64,000 nt of DNA from Abyssicoccus albus (lineage in GTDB: Bacteria > Bacillota > Bacilli > Staphylococcales > Abyssicoccaceae): assembly GCF_003815035.1 (NCBI RefSeq), contig NZ_RKRK01000003.1:124001-188000 (forward strand), in the 5' to 3' direction. The notes beneath the pieces were generated by a model. It was given only the letters and a program-made list of their open reading frames with translations. It was not told where the DNA came from and did no database searches. The translations under genes were made by a program, and so were the position numbers. The first letter of the stretch is position 1, and the number at the start of each line of letters is the position of its first letter. Positions 57,162-64,000 of this stretch are shown here, piece by piece.

Positions 57162-57428
57162 TTAAATAATTACTGATTCTTCAACAATTTCAACTAAGCG
57201 GAAACGCTTATCTTTAGATAATGGACGAGTTTCCATAATACGAACGATGTCGTTCATTTTAGCTGAGTTGTTTTCATCATGTGCTTTATATTTCTTTGAG
57301 TATTTCACACGTTTACCATATAAACCGTGTTTCTTTTGAGTTTCTACTAAGACCGTGATTGTTTTATCCATTTTGTCTGATACAACACGCCCAGTATATA
57401 CTTTACGATTGTTTCTTTCTTCAGTCAT
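57162..57428 (-). CDS. rpsQ: 30S ribosomal protein S17
   Basis: 88 aa from the ATG at 57426-57428 ([20 protein letters not shown]); an in-frame TTG three codons earlier is less likely, given AGGAGG 11 nt upstream. S10 operon end. Confidence 0.97.
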   Translation of the reverse strand: MTEERNNRKVYTGRVVSDKMDKTITVLVETQKKHGLYGKRVKYSKKYKAHDENNSAKMNDIVRIMETRPLSKDKRFRLVEIVEESVII

Positions 57429-57452
57429 GATCGTCAAAACCTCCTTTATTTA

Positions 57453-57662
57453 TTAGTTTTTGTTAGCTGTTTGCTCTAATTCACGTTCTCTTACGATTGT
57501 CTTCATACGAGCGATTGATTTTCTCACTTCGCGAATACGTGCCGTGTTTTCTAGCTGACCTGTAGCTAGTTGAAAGCGTAAGTTGAACAATTCTTCTTTT
57601 AAGGATTTGACTTCATTTTCGATTTCTGCTGTGGTTAACTCTCTAATTTCCTTAGCTTTCAT
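57453..57662 (-). CDS. rpmC: 50S ribosomal protein L29
   Basis: 69 aa; [20 protein letters not shown] start chosen by homology, overlapping the rplP stop by 11 bp. Sits at the exit tunnel and contacts SRP and trigger factor. Confidence 0.97.
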   Translation of the reverse strand: MKAKEIRELTTAEIENEVKSLKEELFNLRFQLATGQLENTARIREVRKSIARMKTIVRERELEQTANKN

Positions 57663-58086
57663 TCGGATCACCACCCAATTCTTCACGTTTAACGATCTTT
57701 GTTTTTACAGGTAGCTTGTGTGCTGCAAGACGTAATGCTTCACGTGCTACTTCTTCTTCTACACCTGCGACTTCGAACATGATACGACCTGGTTTTACAA
57801 CTGCAATCCATCCTTCAACTGCACCTTTACCTGATCCCATACGTACTTCTAATGGTTTCTTTGTATATGGTGTATGAGGGAAAATCTTAATCCATACTTT
57901 ACCGCCACGTTTCATATAACGTGTCATTGCAATACGCGCTGACTCGATTTGACGTGAAGTAATCCAAGATGTTGTCGTTGCTTGTAAACCGTAATCACCA
58001 AATGTTACTTCAGTTCCGCCTTTCGCACGACCTTTTGTATCTGGTCTATGTTGACGACGGTATTTTACTCTTTTAGGTAATAACAT
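57652..58086 (-). CDS. rplP: 50S ribosomal protein L16
   Basis: 144 aa from [20 protein letters not shown]; the longer frame upstream overlaps rpsC and has no support. Contains [20 protein letters not shown]. Arg near residue 51-56 and neighbours look standard. Confidence 0.98.
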   Translation of the reverse strand: MLLPKRVKYRRQHRPDTKGRAKGGTEVTFGDYGLQATTTSWITSRQIESARIAMTRYMKRGGKVWIKIFPHTPYTKKPLEVRMGSGKGAVEGWIAVVKPGRIMFEVAGVEEEVAREALRLAAHKLPVKTKIVKREELGGDPNES

Positions 58087-58087
58087 A

Positions 58088-58744
58088 TTATTTTCCTCCT
58101 TTACTATTATTCTTAGTAGGAAGAACCTCTCCACGATAAACCCATACTTTGACACCTAATTTACCGTATGTTGTGTCTGCTTCTGCGTGTGCATAATCGA
58201 TATCCGCACGTAGAGTATGAAGTGGAACAGTTCCTTCTGAATATTGTTCTGCACGCGCAATATCAGCTCCGCCTAAACGCCCTGACACTTGAGTTTTGAT
58301 CCCTTTTGCACCAAGTTTCATCGCACGAGAGATAGCTTGCTTCTGAGCACGACGGAATGATACACGGTTTTCTAATTGACGTGCAATGTTTTCTGCTACT
58401 AATTTCGCATCAAGATCTACTTTCTTGATTTCTACGACATTAATGTGAACTTTCTTGTCTGTTAATTTCGCTAAGTTGTTACGTAATTTATCAATTTCAG
58501 ATCCACCTTTACCGATCACCATTCCTGGTTTACCTGTATGGATTGAAATATTTAGTCTATTTGCGGCACGTTCGATTTCAACTTTTGATACGGCAGCATC
58601 TTTTAAGTTTTCTTCGATATATTTACGAATCTTTAAGTCTTCATGAAGTAATGTTGCGAAATTCTTGTCATCTGCATACCATTTTGCTTCCCAGTCTTGG
58701 ATAATACCGACACGAAGACCAGTTGGATTAATCTTTTGACCCAC
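58088..58744 (-). CDS. rpsC: 30S ribosomal protein S3
   Basis: 218 aa with KH domain [18 protein letters not shown] near 72-89 and C-terminal [20 protein letters not shown]. Part of the mRNA entry helicase. One base from rplP. Confidence 0.98.
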   Translation of the reverse strand: MGQKINPTGLRVGIIQDWEAKWYADDKNFATLLHEDLKIRKYIEENLKDAAVSKVEIERAANRLNISIHTGKPGMVIGKGGSEIDKLRNNLAKLTDKKVHINVVEIKKVDLDAKLVAENIARQLENRVSFRRAQKQAISRAMKLGAKGIKTQVSGRLGGADIARAEQYSEGTVPLHTLRADIDYAHAEADTTYGKLGVKVWVYRGEVLPTKNNSKGGK

Positions 58745-58762
58745 TGTATTCCCTCCTTAATA

Positions 58763-59158
58763 TTATGCGTTTTGTTCTTCTTTTGTTTCTTCAGTTTGTT
58801 CGTTGTTTGTCGTTTCTTCTTGAACAGCTTTTTCGACAACTGTTACGTGAATATGACTTGTTCTTTTGTTGATTTTTGAAGCACGACCTTGTGCACGTGG
58901 ACGGAAACGTTTAAGTGTTGGTCCTTCATTAGCAAATGCTTCTTTAATCATTAAGTTATCAATATCCATATCGTAGTTATGCTCAGCGTTAGCGATTGCT
59001 GACATTAGCACTTTTTCTACAACTGGAGATGCTTCTTTGTTTGTTAATTTCAAGATTGCGATCGCTTCTTGAACATCTTTACCACGGATTAAATCTAATA
59101 CAAGACGTACTTTACGTGGTGCAATGCGGATCGTTCTCGCCATAGCTTTTGATTCCAT
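58763..59158 (-). CDS. rplV: 50S ribosomal protein L22
   Basis: About 131 aa; of two adjacent ATGs the second ([16 protein letters not shown]) is 7 nt from AGGAGG-type spacing and matches the family. The C-terminal tail after [14 protein letters not shown] is extended with about 16 mostly Glu, Thr and Asn residues ([16 protein letters not shown]). Confidence 0.97.
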   Translation of the reverse strand: MESKAMARTIRIAPRKVRLVLDLIRGKDVQEAIAILKLTNKEASPVVEKVLMSAIANAEHNYDMDIDNLMIKEAFANEGPTLKRFRPRAQGRASKINKRTSHIHVTVVEKAVQEETTNNEQTEETKEEQNA

Positions 59159-59189
59159 CATATATCCTCCTTCTTAAATCCCGTTACAA

Positions 59190-59465
59190 TTAACGAGTTT
59201 TCTTGTCGTCACCGCCGTGACCTTTAAATGTACGTGTAGGTGCAAATTCACCTAATTTGTGTCCGACCATATCTTCTGTAATGTATACAGGTACGTGTTT
59301 GCGTCCGTCGTATACTGCAATCGTATGTCCGATAAAATTCGGGAAGATTGTTGAACGACGTGACCATGTTTTGATTACTGATTTTTTGTTGTTACCTTCT
59401 TGAGCTTCAACCTTTTTCATCAAGTGGTCATCGACGAAAGGTCCTTTTTTAAGACTACGAGCCAT
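59190..59465 (-). CDS. rpsS: 30S ribosomal protein S19
   Basis: 91 aa; [20 protein letters not shown] start, [18 protein letters not shown] end. Binds 16S head with S13. Confidence 0.98.
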   Translation of the reverse strand: MARSLKKGPFVDDHLMKKVEAQEGNNKKSVIKTWSRRSTIFPNFIGHTIAVYDGRKHVPVYITEDMVGHKLGEFAPTRTFKGHGGDDKKTR

Positions 59466-59526
59466 AAGTTACGCCTCCTCTTTTATTATGATGTAGAAGA
59501 GCGATTATGCCGCCCTTCTAATAATA

Positions 59527-60357
59527 TTACTTCTTACGTCTTCTAACGATAAGTTTATCTGATTTGTTTTTACCTTTACGCGTTTTCTTACCAAGCGTAG
59601 GTTTACCCCATGGTGACATTGGTGATGGGCGACCGATTGGTGCACGACCTTCACCACCACCGTGTGGGTGATCGTTAGGGTTCATTACAGAACCACGAAC
59701 TGTAGGACGCTTGCCTAGCCATCTAGAACGACCCGCTTTACCGATGTTAATCAATTCGTGTTGTTCATTACCAACAGCACCGATTGTCGCGCGGCATGTT
59801 GCAAGAATCATACGTACTTCGCCTGATTTCAAACGAACAAGTACGTATTTACCTTCTTTACCTAATACTTGAGCATTCGCTCCAGCAGAACGTACAAGTT
59901 GTCCACCTTTACCAGGTTTTAGTTCGATGTTATGGATTACAGTACCGACAGGAATCTCAGATAACACTTTTGCGTTACCTACTTTGATATCTGCCTCTGC
60001 ACCACTCATTACTTCCATCCCTACTTTTAACCCTTTAGGTGCTAGAATGTAACGTTTTTCACCATCTACATAGTGAATTAATGCGATATTTGCTGAACGG
60101 TTCGGATCGTATTCGATCGTCGCCACTTTACCTACAATGTTATCTTTATTACGTTTGAAGTCGATTACGCGGTATTGACGCTTATGTCCGCCACCTCTAT
60201 GACGTACAGTAATACGACCTTGATGATTACGTCCCGCTCTTTTCGGTAGCGGTTGTAACAATGACTTTTCTGGTTTATTCGTTGTAATCTCAGCGAAATC
60301 AGAACTTGTCATGTTACGACGACCATTTGTAATTGGCTTATAATGTTTTAATGCCAT
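59527..60357 (-). CDS. rplB: 50S ribosomal protein L2
   Basis: 276 aa. [20 protein letters not shown] and the peptidyl-transferase-centre loop [20 protein letters not shown] near 226-245, with the key His in HPHGGG. S10 operon. Confidence 0.98.
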   Translation of the reverse strand: MALKHYKPITNGRRNMTSSDFAEITTNKPEKSLLQPLPKRAGRNHQGRITVRHRGGGHKRQYRVIDFKRNKDNIVGKVATIEYDPNRSANIALIHYVDGEKRYILAPKGLKVGMEVMSGAEADIKVGNAKVLSEIPVGTVIHNIELKPGKGGQLVRSAGANAQVLGKEGKYVLVRLKSGEVRMILATCRATIGAVGNEQHELINIGKAGRSRWLGKRPTVRGSVMNPNDHPHGGGEGRAPIGRPSPMSPWGKPTLGKKTRKGKNKSDKLIVRRRKK

Positions 60358-60385
60358 TGTCGTTTACCTCCTTATTGGTTTTTTA

Positions 60386-60661
60386 TTAGAATAATTCGAT
60401 TGAATTGCCTTCTTTTAATGTTACGATCGCTTTACGGCGACGATTTGTATATCCTGTGTGACGACCCATACGTTTGAACTTAGGTTTAACATTCATAATG
60501 TTAACGCTTTGTACTTCAACATCGAAGATTTCTTCGATTGCTTTACGTACTTGAACTTTGTTCGCTCTTACGTCTACATCAAATGTATATTTGTTCATTT
60601 CCATTTGGATCGCAGTTTGTTCTGTGATGACTGGGCGCTTAATAATATCGCGTGCTTCCAT
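60386..60661 (-). CDS. rplW: 50S ribosomal protein L23
   Basis: 91 aa; [20 protein letters not shown] start. Exit-tunnel docking protein. Its start overlaps the rplD stop by one base. Confidence 0.98.
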   Translation of the reverse strand: MEARDIIKRPVITEQTAIQMEMNKYTFDVDVRANKVQVRKAIEEIFDVEVQSVNIMNVKPKFKRMGRHTGYTNRRRKAIVTLKEGNSIELF

Positions 60662-61284
60662 TATCCAAGCACCTCCTCTGTTTTTTCAACTGCTTTTTGA
60701 GTGAATACCACTTTACCGTGACCTAAAATATCTAATACATTAAGTCCTTCTGGTTTAATTACTGTAACACCAGGAATGTTACGTGCTGATAATTCAACGT
60801 TCGTATCTTCTCCGTCGATTACAAATAATACCTTCTTCGATAAATTTAAGTTATCCATTAACTTCGTGAATTCTTTTGTTTTTGGCGCATCCATTTGGAT
60901 TGCATCTAAAACTAATAAGCTATCTTCTTGAACTTTAGATGATAATGCTGAACGCAATGCTAATCGACGCATTTTCTTCGGCATTTTGTAAGAGTAGCTT
61001 CTTGGTGTTGGTCCGAATACGATACCACCACCACGCCATTGTGGTGCACGGATTGTACCTTGACGTGCGTTACCTGTCCCTTTTTGTCTCCAAGGTTTCT
61101 TACCTCCACCTGATACAGCTGAGCGGTTTTTCACTGCGTGTGTACCACGGCGTAATGAAGCACGTTGTAAATTGATTGCTTCAAATAATACGTGTTGGTT
61201 CGGCTCGATACCGAACACTGAATCGTTAAGTTCGATTGAACCTGCTTTAGTACCTTCTACTGTTAAAACATCATAGTTAGCCAT
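60661..61284 (-). CDS. rplD: 50S ribosomal protein L4
   Basis: 207 aa; conserved tunnel loop with [20 protein letters not shown] near 63-82. Binds domain I of 23S rRNA and, in many bacteria, represses the S10 operon through its leader. Confidence 0.98.
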   Translation of the reverse strand: MANYDVLTVEGTKAGSIELNDSVFGIEPNQHVLFEAINLQRASLRRGTHAVKNRSAVSGGGKKPWRQKGTGNARQGTIRAPQWRGGGIVFGPTPRSYSYKMPKKMRRLALRSALSSKVQEDSLLVLDAIQMDAPKTKEFTKLMDNLNLSKKVLFVIDGEDTNVELSARNIPGVTVIKPEGLNVLDILGHGKVVFTQKAVEKTEEVLG

Positions 61285-61313
61285 GAGTGTATTGTCCTCC
61301 TTTCAATCCTTTA

Positions 61314-61973
61314 TTATTTCGCGTCTTTCTTAATAGCATTTGTAATTTTAACAAATCCTTTTTTAGGACCTGGTACATTACCTTTAATAAGAATCGCATT
61401 TCTTTCAGCGTCTACTTTTACGATTTCTAAGTTTTGAAGTGTTACTGCTTTACCACCCATACGTCCTGGTAACTTCTTACCTTTAAGTACGTGCATTGGG
61501 TCAACTGGCCCCATTGAACCAGGTGATCTATGGTAATGTGAACCGTGACTCATTGGTCCACGGCTTTGGTTATGACGCTTGATCGCACCTTGGAAACCTT
61601 TACCTTTAGAAATACCTGTTACATCAACGAAGTCTCCAGCTGCGAATGTATCTACAGCAACTTCTTGACCTAATTCGAATTCTTCAGCATTCTCAACTTT
61701 GAATTCGCGTACGAAGCGCTTAGGATTTGCACCTGCTTTTTTCACATGGCCTTCAGTTGGTTTGTTTGCATACTTATTAGACTTACGGTCTTTTTTGTAT
61801 CCTTCTTTATCAGAAAAACCAACTTGAATTGCGTTGTATCCGTCAATTTCTTCAGTTTTCTTTTGTAATACTACGTTGTTCGTTGCTTCAATTACTGTTA
61901 CCGGAATTAACTCACCGTTCTCACCGAACACTTGAGTCATCCCAACTTTTCTACCTAAGATTCCTTTGGTCAT
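61314..61973 (-). CDS. rplC: 50S ribosomal protein L3
   Basis: 219 aa from [20 protein letters not shown]; four extra in-frame codons from a GTG are ignored because AGGAGG is 11 nt before this ATG. Central loop [20 protein letters not shown] near the peptidyl transferase centre is standard. Confidence 0.97.
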   Translation of the reverse strand: MTKGILGRKVGMTQVFGENGELIPVTVIEATNNVVLQKKTEEIDGYNAIQVGFSDKEGYKKDRKSNKYANKPTEGHVKKAGANPKRFVREFKVENAEEFELGQEVAVDTFAAGDFVDVTGISKGKGFQGAIKRHNQSRGPMSHGSHYHRSPGSMGPVDPMHVLKGKKLPGRMGGKAVTLQNLEIVKVDAERNAILIKGNVPGPKKGFVKITNAIKKDAK

Positions 61974-62002
61974 CGAAAGTCGCACCTCCTGTTAAGTTAT
62001 TA

Positions 62003-62311
62003 TTATAATTTGATTTCGATGTCTACACCTGATGGTAAGTTTAAGCCCATAAGAGCATCAACTGTTTTCGGCGTAGGGTTAACAATGTCAATTAGACGCT
62101 TATGCGTACGTTGTTCGAATTGTTCACGAGAATCTTTGTACTTGTGAACGGCACGAATGATTGTATACACTTGCTTTTCTGTCGGCAATGGTATCGGACC
62201 TGAAACTTCCGCACCAGAACGTTTAGCTGTTTCTACAATCTTTTCTGCTGATTGATCGATCACTTTGTGATCATACGCTTTTAAACGAATTCTAATTTTT
62301 TGATTTGCCAT
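62003..62311 (-). CDS. rpsJ: 30S ribosomal protein S10
   Basis: 102 aa; [20 protein letters not shown] start. First gene of the supercluster, also NusE in antitermination. Ribosome site GAGGAGGGAAAGTA. Confidence 0.99.
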   Translation of the reverse strand: MANQKIRIRLKAYDHKVIDQSAEKIVETAKRSGAEVSGPIPLPTEKQVYTIIRAVHKYKDSREQFEQRTHKRLIDIVNPTPKTVDALMGLNLPSGVDIEIKL

Positions 62312-62507
62312 TACTTTCCCTCCTCACTGTCGTCTATATAATGTACAGACTTCTCCACGAAAATTCTCTTCACACACTCGCCATGGCAAAGCGGCCGGGT
62401 GTGTCAGTAACCTCTCGCTTCAACGATGATCGCGTTCAACCTTGTGGTTGACGCTTTTTCAATTATGAGTAGACATAGTTATCCCTCACAATTTTTAAGT
62501 CCAACGT
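62312..62507 (-). promoter_or_regulatory. Probable S10 operon mRNA leader
   Basis: About 190 nt of untranslated leader. Clear hairpins: GCGTCAACC-ACAA-GGTTGAACGC (with a bulge) and a CACACCCGGC...GAGTGTGTG long stem enclosing GGCCGCTTTGCCATGGC. This matches in kind the Firmicutes S10 leader motif, where a ribosomal protein (probably L4) controls the operon. Assigned by position and fold. Confidence 0.65.
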
Positions 62508-62512
62508 TGTAT

Positions 62513-62541
62513 ATAATACATGAATATCCACTATAAATCAA
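62513..62541 (-). promoter_or_regulatory. S10 operon promoter
   Basis: TTGATT (62536-62541), 17 bp, TATTAT (62513-62518) on the minus strand, just upstream of the structured leader. Confidence 0.75.
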
Positions 62542-62582
62542 GTGTTTATCAAATATTTTCTAAAAAAATATGAATGATAATA

Positions 62583-62612
62583 AAGGATGCGCATGTTGCA
62601 CATGCGCATCTA
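62583..62612. terminator. Hairpin after the permease gene
   Basis: 10-bp perfect GC-rich stem GATGCGCATG (62586-62595 with 62601-62610), 5-nt loop; T-rich on both sides. Confidence 0.8.
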
Positions 62613-62615
62613 TTT

Positions 62616-63956
62616 TTAACCGTGTGGTTTTACAAAAATGAAGTATAAAATAAAGATGATAAACATTCCATACATAATAGGATGAATTTCTTTACGACGT
62701 CCAGACATTAACATCGTAATTGGATAGAAGATAAATCCAATCGCAATCCCTGTTGCGATAGAGTACGTTAACGGCATCATTAACATCGTCAAGAATGCTG
62801 GTACAGCAATTTCGAATTGTTGCCAGTCAATATGTTTCAAGTTAGCAACCATTAGAGATCCAACGATGATCAATGCTGGTGCGGTCACTTGTGGTGTGAC
62901 TACTTGTAGTAACGGACTAAAGAACAACGCAAGCAAGAAGCATATCCCTGTGACGATACTCGCAAGTCCTGTTCTAGCACCAGCAGCGACTCCGGCCGAT
63001 GATTCAATGTATGATGTAGTCGTACTTGTACCAAGAATCGCTCCTGTAATCGTAGCCGCTGAGTCTGAGAACAATGCTTTACCAGCACGTGGTAATACAT
63101 TCCCTTTCATCAATCCACCGGCACTCGCAACTGCTACGAGTGTTCCAGCCGTGTCAAAAAAGTCTATAAATAAAAACGTTAAAATAACAATCAAAAATTG
63201 CATATTAAATATTTCGCTCGGCGTTTGGAATGCTTCGAACGCTTTACCAAATGTCGGCTCAAGACTAGGAACAGCGCCGACCACAGATGATGGTAAGTCG
63301 ATGAGTCCTGTTGCTAAACCGATTAAAGCCGTTGCGACCATACCGATAAATATTCCACCATTAATTTTGAGTGCCATCAAGATGACCGTAATCACGATTC
63401 CTGCGACCGTTAATAGCACTAACGGATCATAAAAATCTCCTAATCCAACAAGTGTGTTGTCATTATTCACGATTAAATTAGAATTTTGTAAACCAACGAA
63501 TGTAATGAACAATCCAATCCCTGCACTGACGGCAAGTTTTAATTCCAATGGAATCGCATTGATAATTAATTCTCTTAATCCAGACAACGTCAATAGCGCA
63601 AAAATAATCCCACTCATTAACACACCTGTTAATGCTGTCTGCCAAGGAATCCCCATCGTTAATACAACACTGTAAGCAAAGAACGCATTAATTCCAACAC
63701 CCGGTGCCAAAGCAATCGGGTAATTTGCAAGAAGCCCCATCACCATGCACCCAATGAATGCCGCAATGGCCGTCGCAACGAACACCGCACCCGCATCCAT
63801 TCCAGTGCCTTCTGGTAAATTATCTATCCCAGCTAGTGATAGAATGCTTGGATTGACGGCTAAAATATATGCCATAGATAAAAACGTTGTCAATCCACCG
63901 ATGATTTCATTTTTATAATTTGTCCCGAGTTCCTCCATATTAAAGAAGCTTTTCAC
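62616..63956 (-). CDS. NCS2/AzgA family purine permease (PbuG/PbuO-like)
   Basis: About 446 aa from the GTG at 63954-63956, 10 nt after AAAAAGGA; an in-frame GTG three codons earlier is too close to that site. Twelve or more hydrophobic helices; AzgA landmarks are MEELGTNYKNEIIGGLTTFL, NPSILSLAG, ALAPGVGINAFFAYSV (motif in helix 3), FLFIDFFDTAGTLVAVA and GTSTTTSYIESSAGVAAGAR. Such permeases import guanine, hypoxanthine or adenine with protons. The window ends 44 bp upstream, so any purine riboswitch would lie outside. Confidence 0.9.
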   Translation of the reverse strand: MKSFFNMEELGTNYKNEIIGGLTTFLSMAYILAVNPSILSLAGIDNLPEGTGMDAGAVFVATAIAAFIGCMVMGLLANYPIALAPGVGINAFFAYSVVLTMGIPWQTALTGVLMSGIIFALLTLSGLRELIINAIPLELKLAVSAGIGLFITFVGLQNSNLIVNNDNTLVGLGDFYDPLVLLTVAGIVITVILMALKINGGIFIGMVATALIGLATGLIDLPSSVVGAVPSLEPTFGKAFEAFQTPSEIFNMQFLIVILTFLFIDFFDTAGTLVAVASAGGLMKGNVLPRAGKALFSDSAATITGAILGTSTTTSYIESSAGVAAGARTGLASIVTGICFLLALFFSPLLQVVTPQVTAPALIIVGSLMVANLKHIDWQQFEIAVPAFLTMLMMPLTYSIATGIAIGFIFYPITMLMSGRRKEIHPIMYGMFIIFILYFIFVKPHG

Positions 63957-64000
63957 AACAAGCACATCCTTTTTATTGATTATAAATCATTCATCTAGTT

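Overview
The window looks like low-GC Staphylococcaceae DNA, most plausibly Macrococcus or a close relative. Reasons: a complete S10-spc-alpha ribosomal cluster with staphylococcal-type order (secY-adk-infA, zinc-type S14), a Fem-type peptidoglycan bridge enzyme, S-box and thi-box riboswitches, an S. aureus-like small Cas9, and an integrative island at the 3' end of rpsI, a site I know as a Macrococcus island target. Genus is inference; no 16S or tRNA gene is present.

Left part (1-11 kb): the start of an acyltransferase runs off the edge, followed by a SAM-riboswitch-controlled methionine synthase-like gene. A complete type II-A CRISPR-Cas locus follows on the minus strand, in transcription order tracrRNA, cas9 (1059 aa), cas1, cas2, long csn2, then an array of 55 repeats and 54 spacers. 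The tracrRNA carries an anti-repeat matching the array repeat and has a clear promoter and terminator.

Middle (11-34 kb): a patchwork of small housekeeping genes and decaying genes. Intact genes include a DoxX-like protein, a thioredoxin-like protein, a Fem transferase, a TPP-riboswitch operon (SDR plus flavin monooxygenase), two XRE-regulator/membrane-protein cassettes, an alpha/beta hydrolase, the McrBC type IV restriction system and a methyltransferase. Broken ones include DUF2254, MOSC, an M50-like gene, TsdA, three GNAT fragments and YefM and Doc remnants. From about 28.9 kb the content resembles imported Bacillales DNA: an AraC regulator and a CRP/FNR - HMA - unknown - HMA - P-type ATPase metal cluster, ending in group II intron and ArpU scraps.

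34.6-40.3 kb: a cadmium-resistance island (cadD, cadA, cadC) between two copies of the rpsI 3' end, with a frameshifted tyrosine recombinase next to rpsI. The cadC promoter/operator is triplicated.

Right part (40.2-64 kb): core genome on the minus strand: rpsI-rplM with an L13-type leader, deoB-pdp, deoC, truA, the ECF module ecfT-ecfA2-ecfA1, rplQ to rpsJ without a gap, an S10-type leader, and a purine permease running to the window edge.

The most unusual pattern is a set of four unrelated-in-sequence but architecturally matched tandem palindrome arrays in intergenic spaces (12.2, 14.7, 25.6 and 44.0 kb), three with an exact 52-bp period and one with an exact 61-bp period.
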